DNA of 64,000 bases. It comes from Aquamicrobium lusatiense. Its GTDB lineage: Bacteria > Pseudomonadota > Alphaproteobacteria > Rhizobiales > Rhizobiaceae. The stretch covers positions 186,001-250,000 of the forward strand of contig NZ_JACHEU010000001.1 of the NCBI RefSeq assembly GCF_014201615.1. The letters run 5' to 3'. A program made the translations under genes and the position numbers. The notes beneath the pieces were generated by a model. The model was not told where the DNA came from. It made no database searches and was given only the letters and a program-made list of their open reading frames with translations. Below, in pieces: positions 47,929-57,313 of the stretch; position 1 is the first letter of the stretch, and each line of letters opens with the position of its first letter.

Positions 47929-49791
47929 ATGACGATGAGAACAACGATTCTGGCTGCCGGCATCTGCTCGCTGACGCTTACCGGTGCCGTCCGGGCGCAG
48001 GATGAAGGCCAGCAGGCCGGCGATGTCATCGAGCTGAAGACAATCTCGGTAACCGCCAACCGCACCCCGACCCGGAAGAACAAGGTCGGCTCTAAGGTGG
48101 AGCAGATCACGCAGGCGGAAATCGGGGGGAAATCCCGTCCGGTCCTCAGCGACTATCTGAACCTGCTGCCCGGCGTTTCGGTTGCCAGAAATGGCGGCCT
48201 CGGCGGCACGACCGGCCTTTTCGTGCGCGGTCTTGGCTCCGGCTACGTCAAGACGCTCTACAATGGCATCGACATTTCCGACCCGACCGGCACACAGGTG
48301 CTGACGCATTACCAGTATCTTCTCACCGGCGGCATCAGCAATGTGGACGTTCTGAAGGGCTCCCAGAGCACCCTCTACGGTTCCAGTGCCATAGCCGGTC
48401 TGGTGAACATCTCGACGCTCGGCCAACCGGACAGCGGAGTTCACCATACGGTTGAGGCCGAGGGCGGTTCTTTCGGCACCGTGCGGGGCCGCTACGGATT
48501 TACCGCTGCGAACGAAGGATCGGGATTCGCAGGCAACGTCTCGGGGTTGCACACCGACGGCATCTCGGCTCTGGCAGACGGCCGGGAGCGGGATGGCCTC
48601 GACAGTCTGAATATCGACCTCACCGCCGAACACAGGATCAACGAAGCCTTTTCGGTCTTCGGCTCGGTCTTGCACCTCAATTCAAAGGCCGAATTCGATG
48701 GCAACGGCCCCGACGATCCCGACAGCTATGAGCGGGCGAGGATGACCGGAGGCCGGTTCGGACTCAATTTCGATCTCATGGACGGCAGGCTGAAGAACAC
48801 CGTCTCCGCTCAAGGTTTCAAATCCGACCGGGAGAGCGTGTGGGGCGGTTTCCCCAGCTCCTTCATCGGCACAAGGCAGAAGATCGATTATCAGGGATCG
48901 TTCGAGGCGACGGAAAGAGTTCTCCTGCAATATGGCCTCGACCATGAGAAACAGGAAGCCGACGATGCCGGCGGCGGCAGCCCGCTGGGCAAGTTCGATC
49001 TTACCGGCGTGTGGGCTCAGGCGGTCCTCGAACCGGTGAATGATCTGGTGCTCACCGCTGGGCTTCGCCATGACGAGCATTCCGAATTCGGCGGCCACAC
49101 CACCTATCGCGGCACGGCGTCCTACCTGTTTGCCACCACAGGAACCCGCCTTCATTCATCTTATGGAACAGGTTTTCTGGCTCCAAGCCTCTACCAGCTT
49201 TACGCCCCCTCCAGCGTGGGCAACCCCAACCTTCAGCCGGAGACGAGCCGCAGCTTCGATATAGGTGTGGAGCAGCATTTGCTGGGCGGGGCGCTGACGG
49301 CCGATGTCACCTACTTCCACATCAGGGTGGACGACAAGATCGACTGGATAAACGATTTCAGCTATCCGTGGGGCGGCTACTACGACCAGACACCCGGAAC
49401 CACGCGCTCGAAAGGCGTCGAAGCTTCCTTCACCTACGCCGCCACCGGCTGGCTCGACCTCGGCGGCTCCTACACCTATACGGATTCGCGCAAGGCGGAC
49501 GGCACCCGCAACGTCCGCATTCCGCGACATGCCGTTGTCCTTTCGGCCGAAGCCCGGCCTGCCGAAAAGTGGACCATTGGCGCAGACGTGAAATTCGTCG
49601 CGGATGTCGTGGACGGCGGCGCAAAGCTGGATGATTATGTGCTGCTCAACGCCAAAGTCGCGTACCAGCTCACGGAGTCCACGCAGATCTACCTTCGGGG
49701 TGAAAATCTGCTCAACGAGAACTACCAGACCGTGAAAGGCTACGGCACACCCGGCATCGCTGCCTTCGCCGGAATCAAGGCGAAGTTCTAA
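47929..49791 (+). CDS. btuB: TonB-dependent vitamin B12 outer-membrane receptor (BtuB)
   Basis: 620 residues. Signal peptide about 1-22 (ends VRA-QDEG). A TonB-box-like TISVTANRTP follows. The plug domain spans about 55-165 (SDYLNLLPGVSVARNGG, LFVRGLGSGYVKTLYNGI, NVDVLKGSQSTLYGSSAIAGLVNI). The rest forms a 22-strand barrel ending in Phe (AGIKAKF). Specificity for cobalamin is inferred from the riboswitch upstream and BtuF/C/D-type genes downstream. Start ATG 47929 follows AGGGGGAA; ATG 47935 is an alternative. Confidence 0.94.
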   Translation: MTMRTTILAAGICSLTLTGAVRAQDEGQQAGDVIELKTISVTANRTPTRKNKVGSKVEQITQAEIGGKSRPVLSDYLNLLPGVSVARNGGLGGTTGLFVRGLGSGYVKTLYNGIDISDPTGTQVLTHYQYLLTGGISNVDVLKGSQSTLYGSSAIAGLVNISTLGQPDSGVHHTVEAEGGSFGTVRGRYGFTAANEGSGFAGNVSGLHTDGISALADGRERDGLDSLNIDLTAEHRINEAFSVFGSVLHLNSKAEFDGNGPDDPDSYERARMTGGRFGLNFDLMDGRLKNTVSAQGFKSDRESVWGGFPSSFIGTRQKIDYQGSFEATERVLLQYGLDHEKQEADDAGGGSPLGKFDLTGVWAQAVLEPVNDLVLTAGLRHDEHSEFGGHTTYRGTASYLFATTGTRLHSSYGTGFLAPSLYQLYAPSSVGNPNLQPETSRSFDIGVEQHLLGGALTADVTYFHIRVDDKIDWINDFSYPWGGYYDQTPGTTRSKGVEASFTYAATGWLDLGGSYTYTDSRKADGTRNVRIPRHAVVLSAEARPAEKWTIGADVKFVADVVDGGAKLDDYVLLNAKVAYQLTESTQIYLRGENLLNENYQTVKGYGTPGIAAFAGIKAKF

Positions 49792-49792
49792 A

Positions 49793-49893
49793 GCAGTTCC
49801 AGCAAAAGTGCGAAGCAGTTTTGCGTCCGGAACTGCGTGGAAACAAGGAGATAGAGCATTGGAAGTGATCCCTTTTTCACCGGAAATGCTCTA
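49793..49893. repeat. Mosaic palindromic repeat (RIME-like) between btuB and btuF
   Basis: Two palindromes. The first has arms GCAGTTCC (49793-49800) and GGAACTGC (49829-49836); the second AGAGCATT (49853-49860) and AATGCTCT (49885-49892). The first part also contains AGCAAAAGTGCGAAGCAGTTTTGCGT, shared with the copy at 58351-58385. It starts 1 bp after the btuB stop codon and ends at the proposed GTG of btuF. In mRNA it would form two large hairpins. Confidence 0.8.
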
Positions 49894-50781
49894 GTGTCCG
49901 AAGGCAACCGCCGAAAGCATTCCCCTTTGCGCGCCATTTTTGCTGGATGGCGCGCAAATCTGCTGATGGCATTTGCCTTGGGTCTTTCCGTGATGCCGAC
50001 CCTTGCGCAGGACACCCCGCCACCCCGCGTCGTTTCCATGAACCTGTGCACCGACCAGCTCGCCATGCTGATCGCCGGCGAAGGGCAGCTTCATTCCGTC
50101 TCGGTGCTGGCCAGCGATCCGCGCAGCTCGGCGATGGCGCGGCAGGCCGAAGCCTTCGTGACCAATCACGCGCTTGCCGAGGAAATCTTCCTCATGGAAC
50201 CCGACCTCGTTCTCGCCGGCACATTCTCCTCGCGCGCCACGGTCGGGTTGCTGCGCCGTCTGGGATTCAGGGTGGAGGAATTCGCCCCGGCAACCTCCTT
50301 TGACGATGTCCGTGACCATATCGCCCGCATCGGTGAACTCCTCCACCGCCAGCAGCGCGCCGCTGAGCTGATCGCCGAGGTGGACGCCGGTCTTGCGCGT
50401 CTCGCCTCCGGCCCGCAATCCGGCCGCACCATCGCGCTCTACGAGCCAAACAGCTATACGGCGGGCAGCGGTACGCTGGCCAACGAGATCTTCACCGCGG
50501 CGGGGCTGGTCAACATCGCCGAAAGGCTGGGGATCGCCGGCTCGGCGCGCCTGCCGCTGGAGCAGCTCATCATGGCAAAACCCGATCTGATCGGCCGTTC
50601 CAGCAGCGACTACGGCGCACCGGCGCTGGCGCAGGAAAACCTCGTCCACCCGGCTTTCCGCGCCCTCGCAGGGCAGAAGGTCGTCGATCTGCCGGTCGCG
50701 AAAATGATCTGCGGCGCGCCCTTCACCCTCGATGCCGCCTTCATGCTGCAGGATGCGGCGGGGGAACAGAACCAGCCATGA
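49894..50781 (+). CDS. btuF: Cobalamin ABC transporter periplasmic binding protein (BtuF type)
   Basis: About 295 residues (or 271 if started at ATG 49966). A hydrophobic segment LLMAFALGLSVMPTLAQ acts as signal peptide. The helical-backbone metal receptor fold is seen in PPRVVSMNLCTDQLAMLIAGEGQLHSVSVLASDP, EPDLVLAGTFSSRATVGLLRRLGFRV and AKPDLIGRSSSDYG. Such receptors bind cobalamin or ferric siderophores; B12 is inferred from the riboswitch-controlled operon. GTG 49894 abuts the repeat and has no good ribosome-binding site, so the start is uncertain. Its stop overlaps btuC as ATGA. Confidence 0.85.
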   Translation: MSEGNRRKHSPLRAIFAGWRANLLMAFALGLSVMPTLAQDTPPPRVVSMNLCTDQLAMLIAGEGQLHSVSVLASDPRSSAMARQAEAFVTNHALAEEIFLMEPDLVLAGTFSSRATVGLLRRLGFRVEEFAPATSFDDVRDHIARIGELLHRQQRAAELIAEVDAGLARLASGPQSGRTIALYEPNSYTAGSGTLANEIFTAAGLVNIAERLGIAGSARLPLEQLIMAKPDLIGRSSSDYGAPALAQENLVHPAFRALAGQKVVDLPVAKMICGAPFTLDAAFMLQDAAGEQNQP

Positions 50782-51779
50782 ACGCCGATCATCGTTATCA
50801 TCTTCTGATCGCGCTGCTTGCCGCGCTCACCCTGGTGCTGTTCCTGCTGTCGCTGACGGTCGGCCCGGCGGCGGTCGGCTTTGCCGACAGCATGGCGGCG
50901 CTGTTCTCCGGCAAAGCCGATGGCGTTGCCCTCATCATGCGCGAGATCAGGCTGCCGCGCGCCATTCTCGGGCTGATGATCGGCGCGACGCTCGGCCTCT
51001 CCGGCGCTGTCCTGCAAGGCTATCTGCGAAACCCTCTGGCCGAACCCGGCCTGCTCGGTATCAGCGCCTCCGCCTCGCTGGGTGCCGTTCTTGCCATCTA
51101 TACCGGCCTGTCCGCCGCCTTCCTGCTCGCTCTGCCGCTTGCCGCCCTTGCCGGCGCGGTAGCAGCCGTTCTGGTCGTGCAGGCCCTTGCCGGTGCGCGG
51201 GGGTCGGCCCTCATCGTCATTCTCGCCGGTATTGCCGTCACCAGCTTCGCCGGGGCCATGACCTCGCTGGCGCTCAACCTGTCGCCCAATCCGTTCGCAG
51301 CCCTTGAGATCATGTTCTGGATGCTGGGCTCACTCACCGACCGCTCAATGACGCATGTGTGGCTCTCCGCGCCCTTCATGCTGATCGGCTGGATCATGCT
51401 GGGCTCGCTGGGGCGCGCGCTCGATGCGCTCACCCTCGGCTCGGAAACGGCTGCCTCGATGGGCATCGAATTGCGCCGCGTGCAATTTCTGGCCGTGTTC
51501 GGCACGGCCGCCAGCGTCGGCGCCGCGACAGCCGTAGCCGGTGCCATAGGCTTCGTCGGGCTGGTCGTGCCGCATATCCTGCGGGTGCTGGTGGGTGCGC
51601 GGCCATCACGCCTGCTGCCGGCCAGCGCGCTCGGCGGTGCATCCATGGTGCTCGGCGCCGACACACTGGTGCGCATCATCGCGCCCGAGCGCGATCTCAA
51701 GCTTGGCGTGCTTACCGCAATCGTCGGTGCCCCGTTCTTCCTCTGGCTCGTCTTCCGCACCCGCAGGAGCCTCATGTGA
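50778..51779 (+). CDS. btuC: Cobalamin ABC transporter permease (BtuC type)
   Basis: 333 residues, FecCD/BtuCD family with about ten helices. REIRLPRAILGLMIGATLGLSGAVLQGYLRNPLAEPGLLGISASASLGA is the standard family start; GAIGFVGLVVPHILRVLVGARPSRLLPASAL near the C-terminus is the coupling-helix/Gx region. Starts with ATGA overlap to btuF and ends with GTGA overlap to btuD, so the three proteins are made together. Confidence 0.95.
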   Translation: MNADHRYHLLIALLAALTLVLFLLSLTVGPAAVGFADSMAALFSGKADGVALIMREIRLPRAILGLMIGATLGLSGAVLQGYLRNPLAEPGLLGISASASLGAVLAIYTGLSAAFLLALPLAALAGAVAAVLVVQALAGARGSALIVILAGIAVTSFAGAMTSLALNLSPNPFAALEIMFWMLGSLTDRSMTHVWLSAPFMLIGWIMLGSLGRALDALTLGSETAASMGIELRRVQFLAVFGTAASVGAATAVAGAIGFVGLVVPHILRVLVGARPSRLLPASALGGASMVLGADTLVRIIAPERDLKLGVLTAIVGAPFFLWLVFRTRRSLM

Positions 51780-52558
51780 CGCTGCTCTCTGTTGAAAACC
51801 TTTCCGTCAGGCTCGGGCACCGACAGGTGCTGAACGGGCTGGGCTTCGAGGTCGAAGCCGGCGAATTCGTCGGGCTGATCGGTCCGAACGGAGCGGGCAA
51901 ATCGACCCTTCTGCGCTCGGTGCTCGATCTGGTGCCGACACAGGGCCACATACGCCTGTCCGGTGAGGTCGCCGGAGCCATGAACGCGCGCCGGCGCGCG
52001 GCCCGCGTTGCCTATCTGGCGCAGGAGCGCGAAATCGCTTGGGCCGTGCCGGTCGAGACGATCGTGGCGCTAGGCCGCGAACCCCACCGCGCAGGCTTTG
52101 CCGCTCTGACCGCACAGGACAAAACCACCATCGATGATGCCATGCAGCGCATGGACATCGAGGCCTTCCGCGACCGTATCGCCACCGAGCTTTCCGGCGG
52201 CGAAAAGGCGCGTGTCCTGACGGCCCGCGCACTGGCGCAGGATGCGCCGCTGCTGCTGGCTGACGAGCCGACGGCCGGTCTCGATCCGGCCCATCAGATT
52301 TCGCTGATGCGCCTGTTTGCCTCGCTTGCCGCGGACGGAAAAAGCGTGGTCGCCTCTCTGCACGATCTTGGGCTGGCGGCGCGCTGGTGTTCGCGCCTGC
52401 TGCTACTTCATGAGGGGCGCATCGTGGCAGACGGTGCCCCGACACAGGTACTGACGCCGCACACCCTGCGCGACATCTATGGCGTGGAAGCCTTTTTCGG
52501 CGAAGCCGGCGGCGCGCCGGTCATCCAGCCGCTCGATCTGGCAGATGTGCTGCCCTGA
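51776..52558 (+). CDS. btuD: Cobalamin ABC transporter ATPase (BtuD type)
   Basis: 260 residues. Walker A GPNGAGKST, Q-loop AYLAQE, signature LSGGEKARV, Walker B LLLADEPTAGLD, H-loop ASLHDL. Start GTG 51776 overlaps the btuC stop as GTGA (a longer in-frame extension lies within btuC). The stop TGA abuts the stop of the convergent patatin gene, forming TGATCA. Confidence 0.94.
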   Translation: MTLLSVENLSVRLGHRQVLNGLGFEVEAGEFVGLIGPNGAGKSTLLRSVLDLVPTQGHIRLSGEVAGAMNARRRAARVAYLAQEREIAWAVPVETIVALGREPHRAGFAALTAQDKTTIDDAMQRMDIEAFRDRIATELSGGEKARVLTARALAQDAPLLLADEPTAGLDPAHQISLMRLFASLAADGKSVVASLHDLGLAARWCSRLLLLHEGRIVADGAPTQVLTPHTLRDIYGVEAFFGEAGGAPVIQPLDLADVLP

Positions 52559-53698
52559 TCAGCCCTGCACCCTGCCGGCCCCGGGCGGACGCTTGCGGGT
52601 GGCAAGGAAGCGACTGACGCGTGCACCCGGAGGGGGCGCCGCTACTTTCAGCGGCTTCATGCCGTCGTCCAACTCGCCGGAGAGATCGAGCGTGGCGCGT
52701 TCGCCCACCGCATCAAAGTTCTCCTCCAGCCAGTCGCTGGCCGCATCGCGCCCAAGATCGCGCAGATATTCCAGAAACGCCCATTCGGCGTTGATCTTGG
52801 AAGAGGCTGACAGGCCTTTGAACGCCGCATCTGCATCGATGCGATGCATGCGGATATCGCGGTACTCGCCATGCGGCAGGCGCCCCGCCGCGATCAGTTC
52901 CTTGACGAAGGCGATGGCGCGGAATTCGCGCAGCAGCGCTGCGTTGAAGGCGATCTCGTCCATGCGGTTCTGGATCTCGCTGGAGCTGGTCGGCACACCC
53001 TCGCGCTGCACCGGGTTGATCTGAACCAGCAGCACGTCCTCGGTCTCGGTTGCCCTGAAAAAAGGAAACAGCGCCGGATTGCCGCCATAGCCGCCGTCCC
53101 AGTAAGGCACGCCGTCGATCTCGACCGCGCGGAACAGTTGCGGCAGGCAGGCGGAAGCCATCACCGTATCGCGATCGATCTCGCCATCGGAAAAGACACG
53201 GATCTGGCCGGTCTCGACATTGGTGGCCGAGATGAACACCTGCATGGCCTTGCAGGAGCGCACATTGTCGAAATCGATCTCGCTTTCGATCACATCGCGC
53301 AGCGGATTGAGACCGAGCGGATTGGCCAGATAGGGCGAAACCACGCGTGACATGGTGTCGAACCAGATATAGCCGGGTGAATTCTCGATCGACCAGTTGC
53401 CCCAAAGCACATCCCATGGCGTGCGCTGCACCGGGCTGAAACGGCCCTTCCGCGCCACGGCTCGCCAGAAATCCTCCAGCTTGGTGCGCGCGCCGTCGGC
53501 ACCGCCGCGCACGAAGCCGTCGGCCAGCGCAACCGCGTTCATGGCGCCCGCGCTTGTGCCGGAGACGGCGACAATATCGAGCCTGTCGTCTTCCAGCAGG
53601 CGATCCAGAACGCCCCATGTGAAGGCGCCATGCGACCCACCGCCCTGCAGGGCGATGTTGATCTTCTTGCGCTGCACAGTGTTACCGTTGGCCCGCAT
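52559..53698 (-). CDS. Patatin-like phospholipase family protein
   Basis: 379 residues. Oxyanion hole GGGSHGAF at 19-26, nucleophile elbow GTSAG with S49, catalytic Asp in DGGYGGNP at D201: a Ser-Asp dyad of the patatin family. No signal peptide, so cytoplasmic. In poly-3-hydroxybutyrate producers, patatin genes often sit with bdhA; a role in granule-associated lipid or polymer turnover is an inference. It follows bdhA by 45 bp in the same direction. Confidence 0.93.
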   Translation of the reverse strand: MRANGNTVQRKKINIALQGGGSHGAFTWGVLDRLLEDDRLDIVAVSGTSAGAMNAVALADGFVRGGADGARTKLEDFWRAVARKGRFSPVQRTPWDVLWGNWSIENSPGYIWFDTMSRVVSPYLANPLGLNPLRDVIESEIDFDNVRSCKAMQVFISATNVETGQIRVFSDGEIDRDTVMASACLPQLFRAVEIDGVPYWDGGYGGNPALFPFFRATETEDVLLVQINPVQREGVPTSSSEIQNRMDEIAFNAALLREFRAIAFVKELIAAGRLPHGEYRDIRMHRIDADAAFKGLSASSKINAEWAFLEYLRDLGRDAASDWLEENFDAVGERATLDLSGELDDGMKPLKVAAPPPGARVSRFLATRKRPPGAGRVQG

Positions 53699-53743
53699 AT
53701 GCGATCCTTCCGAAGGCTGAGGAGTGAGTGGGGAGGGCGGCGC

Positions 53744-54526
53744 TTACTGCGCCACCCAGCCGCCATCGACGGAGATATGGGTGCCGTTGACCTGCGCCGC
53801 GGCCTCCGAGCACAGGAAGGTGACAGCGGCTGCAACCTGCTCCACGGTGACGAATTCCTTGGTCGGCTGCCTGTCCAGCATCACCTCGCGAACGACCGTG
53901 TCGCGGTCCATGTTGTTGGCCTTCATCTGATCGGGGATCTGCGCCTCGACCAGCGGGGTGAGCACATAGCCGGGGCACACCGCATTGCAGGTGATGTGGT
54001 CGCGCGCCACTTCCAGCGCCACGGTCTTGGTCAGGCCCATGATGCCGTGCTTGGCCGCGACATAGGCCGACTTGAACGGCGAGGCGACGAGCCCGTGGGC
54101 CGAGGCGATGTTGACGATGCGTCCGCCGCCTTCCCGCTTCATCAGCGGGATCGCCGCCGCAATGGTGTGGAAGGCCGAGGACAGGTTGATGGCGATGATG
54201 GCATCCCATTTCTCGACAGGAAATTCCTCGACCGGCGCCACATGCTGGATACCGGCATTGTTGACGAGGATATCGACCGACCCGAAACGCTCGGCCGCCT
54301 TCGCCACCAGGGCGCGGCATTCGGCGGGCTTCGACATGTCGGCCCCGATATAGGCCGCTTCCACTTTGTGGTCGCGGGCTATTTCTGCCGCAACTTCATG
54401 GTCCTCGGGCCTGTCGGAAAACGAATTCACGACCACGTTGCAGCCCTGCGCGGCAAGCGCGCGGGCAATGGCGAGGCCGATTCCGGAGGTGGAGCCGGTT
54501 ACAACTGCGGTTCTGGTGGCGCTCAT
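53744..54526 (-). CDS. bdhA: D-3-hydroxybutyrate dehydrogenase
   Basis: 260 residues, short-chain dehydrogenase. TGSTSGIGLAIARAL is the NAD-binding glycine motif, NNAG follows, and the catalytic set is S in NIASAHGLVAS, then YxxxK as SAYVAAKHG. NAGIQHVAPVEEFPVEKWDAIIAINL and FKSAYVAAKHGIMGLTKTVALEVA match BdhA proteins, which oxidise D-3-hydroxybutyrate to acetoacetate when polyhydroxybutyrate is used. Acetoacetate use would connect to acetyl-CoA metabolism. Start ATG 54526 with AAGGA. Confidence 0.93.
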   Translation of the reverse strand: MSATRTAVVTGSTSGIGLAIARALAAQGCNVVVNSFSDRPEDHEVAAEIARDHKVEAAYIGADMSKPAECRALVAKAAERFGSVDILVNNAGIQHVAPVEEFPVEKWDAIIAINLSSAFHTIAAAIPLMKREGGGRIVNIASAHGLVASPFKSAYVAAKHGIMGLTKTVALEVARDHITCNAVCPGYVLTPLVEAQIPDQMKANNMDRDTVVREVMLDRQPTKEFVTVEQVAAAVTFLCSEAAAQVNGTHISVDGGWVAQ

Positions 54527-54715
54527 GACGGTCCTTTCCGCGATGGCAGGGATAAAAATGCTGCGCTGCAATATATGCGACAAGCGGGGCAAAACCAGCC
54601 CACTCTGGCGAAAAAGCGATGTTTCGAGAATCCTTTGCCGCCCGATTGTTGACTGATAGGATCATGTATGAACTTTCAGGCACTTCGCCGCAAAAGCACC
54701 TTCGAGAGACAACTC

Positions 54716-55726
54716 ATGCACCCTGCCCTTTCCGCCCTTTTCGGCAGCACGCTGGCCCTGGCCGGCCTCATCTTATCCTCGCAGGCAATGGCTCAGGAGA
54801 AGCGGATCATTGTCTACAACGCCCAGCATGAAAGTCTTGCGAAGGAATGGGCCACGGCCTTTACCGCCGAAACCGGCATCGGGGTGACGCTGCGCAGCGG
54901 GGCGGACAGCGAGTTTTCCAACCAGATCGTGGCCGAGGGCAAGGCTTCGCCCGCCGACGTGTTCCTGACAGAGAATTCGCCCGCCATGACGCAGGTGGAG
55001 CAGGCCGGCCTGTTCGCTCCGGTCGATGCCGACACGCTGGCGCTGGTCGAGGACCAATATCGCCCTTCCGGCGGCCACTGGATCGGCATTGCCGCGCGCA
55101 GCACCGTGTTTGCCTACAACAAGACGAAGCTGACGGAAGACCAACTGCCGAAATCGCTGCTCGACCTCGCCGGCCCGCAATGGAAAGGCCGCTGGGGCGC
55201 TTCGCCTTCCGGGCCGGATTTTCAGGCCATCGTCAGCGCCCTTCTCCAGCTGAAGGGCGAAGCCGTCACCAGTGACTGGCTGAAGGCGATGAAGACCAAT
55301 TTCAAGGCCTATCGCGGCAACAACACCGTTCTGAAGGCGGTGAACAGCGGCGAGATCGATGGCGGCATCATCTATCACTATTACTGGTTCGGCGACCGCG
55401 CCCGCACCGGCGAGAACAGCAGCGACGTCGAGCTGCACTATTTCCGCAACGGCGATCCGGGCGCCTTTGTGTCCATCTCCGGCGGCGGCGTGCTGGCGTC
55501 CAGCAAGCACCCGCAGGAATCGCAGGCTTTCCTGAAATGGATCGTCGGCAAGGGTGGTCAAAAGGTGCTGCGCGAGGGCACGTCCTACGAATACACGGTC
55601 GGCAGGGGCGAGCCTTCCAACGCCGCCCTCGTATCGCTTGAAGACCTGCAGGCCCCGAAGATCGATCCGCAGACGCTGAATTCCCGCAAGGTGACGGACC
55701 TGATGACCGACGCAGGCCTGATGTAA
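54716..55726 (+). CDS. Ferric iron ABC transporter periplasmic binding protein (FbpA/AfuA type)
   Basis: 336 residues from ATG 54716, with a signal peptide of about 28 residues ending AMAQ before EKRIIVYNAQHESLAKEWATAFTAETGI, the common start of FbpA-class proteins. Conserved SGADSEFSNQIVAEGKASPADVFLTENSPA and GGIIYHYYWFGDRA, where the adjacent tyrosines (YHYYW) are likely Fe(III) ligands. An alternative ATG 54668 lies 16 codons upstream. Heads an operon with permease and ATPase genes. Confidence 0.9.
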   Translation: MHPALSALFGSTLALAGLILSSQAMAQEKRIIVYNAQHESLAKEWATAFTAETGIGVTLRSGADSEFSNQIVAEGKASPADVFLTENSPAMTQVEQAGLFAPVDADTLALVEDQYRPSGGHWIGIAARSTVFAYNKTKLTEDQLPKSLLDLAGPQWKGRWGASPSGPDFQAIVSALLQLKGEAVTSDWLKAMKTNFKAYRGNNTVLKAVNSGEIDGGIIYHYYWFGDRARTGENSSDVELHYFRNGDPGAFVSISGGGVLASSKHPQESQAFLKWIVGKGGQKVLREGTSYEYTVGRGEPSNAALVSLEDLQAPKIDPQTLNSRKVTDLMTDAGLM

Positions 55727-55732
55727 ACGCTC

Positions 55733-57313
55733 ATGCGGACCTTGACCGACGGCACCCTGATTGCCGGACCTGCCGCCGCCCGGCCGGCGGCGGCATCGTT
55801 GCGCTTCTCGTGGATCGGGTTCGCGGCGCTGCTGGTCACGCTGCTGACGCTGGTTCCGCTCGCCTTCATCCTGTGGGTGACGGTGCAGACCGGCTGGCAA
55901 ACGGCCATATCGCTCATCTTCCGCCCAAGGGTTGGCGAGCTTCTGGTCAACACGCTGCTGCTCGAACTGCTTGCCGTGCCAGCCTGCGCGGTGCTTTCAG
56001 TGGCGCTTGGCTGGCTGACGGAACGCAGCGATCTTGCGGGCGCACGTCTGTGGTCATGGCTGTGCGTGGCACCGCTCGCCGTGCCTGCCTTCATTCATTC
56101 CTATGCGTGGGTCACCATCGTGCCCGGCCTCAACGGTCTTGGAGCCGGCGTATTGGTGTCGGTGCTGGCCTATTTTCCGTTCCTCTACCTGCCGGTTTCG
56201 GCCGCCTTGCGCCGCCTCGACCCCGCGCTGGAAGACGCGGCGGCAGCGCTTGGCCATGGTCCGTGGAGCGTGTTCTTCCGCGTCGTGCTGCCTCAGCTTC
56301 GGCTGGCGCTGTGCGGCGGCGCGCTGCTGGTCGGCCTGCATCTGCTTGCCGAATACGGGCTGTTCGTCTTCGTGCGCTTCGACACTTTCACCACGGCCAT
56401 CGTCGACCAGTTCCAGTCCACGTTCAACGGTCCCGCCGCAAACATGCTGGCCGGCGTCCTGATCACCTGCTGCTTCGCCCTTCTGGCGCTGGAAATGCTG
56501 GCGCGCGGCGACGAGCGCTATGCCCGCGTCGGCTCCGGCGCCGCCCGCCACCCTGCGAAGGCAAAGCTCGGCCGCGCCGCCCTGCCTAGCCTGCTGATGC
56601 TTGCCGTGGTGACGGCGCTGTCGCTCGGCGTGCCCTTTTATACCATCGCCCGCTGGCTGTGGGCCGGCGGACTTCAGGTATGGCGCATGGACGAGATCGG
56701 CGCCGCACTCGGCCACACGACGGTGCTGGCGCTCGGCGGCGCGTTGCTCGCCACCCTTGCCGCCATTCCCATGGCGTGGCTGTCGATCCGCGCGCCGGGG
56801 CGCCTGCAACGCATGCTGGAAGGCTGCAACTACATGGTGGGGTCGCTGCCCGGCGTGGTGGTGGCGCTGGCGCTGGTCACGCTGACCGTGCGCTATCTGC
56901 TGCCGCTCTACCAGACGCTCGCCACCATCCTCGTCGCCTATATGCTGATGTTCCTGCCGCGCGCCATCATCAGCCTGCGCGCCTCGATCGCGCAGGCGCC
57001 ACCGGAGCTGGAGCAGGCAGCGATGAATCTTGGGCGACGCCCGTTCAACGCGCTGTGGTCCACCACAATCCGCCTTTCGGCACCCGGTGCCGCGGCTGGC
57101 ATGGCGCTGGTGGCGCTCGGCATTCTCAACGAGCTGACCGCCACCCAGATGCTGGCCCCCAGCGGCACCCGCACGCTGGCGCTCGCCTTCTGGGCCTACA
57201 GCGGCGAGATCGACTATGCGGCCGCCGCACCCTACGCGCTGATCATGGTTGCGGCCTCGCTGCCGCTGACATGGCTGCTTTACGTGCAATCGAAGAAGAT
57301 GGCCGGACAATGA
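55733..57313 (+). CDS. Ferric iron ABC transporter permease (FbpB type)
   Basis: 526 residues with twelve helices formed by two fused BPD_transp_1 domains, as in FbpB/SfuB. EAA-like loops occur in [21 protein letters not shown] and [21 protein letters not shown], the two coupling loops with the ATPase. Starts 6 bp after the binding-protein stop and overlaps the ATPase gene as ATGA. Confidence 0.93.
   Translation: MRTLTDGTLIAGPAAARPAAASLRFSWIGFAALLVTLLTLVPLAFILWVTVQTGWQTAISLIFRPRVGELLVNTLLLELLAVPACAVLSVALGWLTERSDLAGARLWSWLCVAPLAVPAFIHSYAWVTIVPGLNGLGAGVLVSVLAYFPFLYLPVSAALRRLDPALEDAAAALGHGPWSVFFRVVLPQLRLALCGGALLVGLHLLAEYGLFVFVRFDTFTTAIVDQFQSTFNGPAANMLAGVLITCCFALLALEMLARGDERYARVGSGAARHPAKAKLGRAALPSLLMLAVVTALSLGVPFYTIARWLWAGGLQVWRMDEIGAALGHTTVLALGGALLATLAAIPMAWLSIRAPGRLQRMLEGCNYMVGSLPGVVVALALVTLTVRYLLPLYQTLATILVAYMLMFLPRAIISLRASIAQAPPELEQAAMNLGRRPFNALWSTTIRLSAPGAAAGMALVALGILNELTATQMLAPSGTRTLALAFWAYSGEIDYAAAAPYALIMVAASLPLTWLLYVQSKKMAGQ

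Noticed and set aside
54640..54690. TTGACT at 54649 as -35 of a promoter for the iron transport operon
   Set aside because: No -10 hexamer at 16-18 bp spacing; evidence too weak to list.
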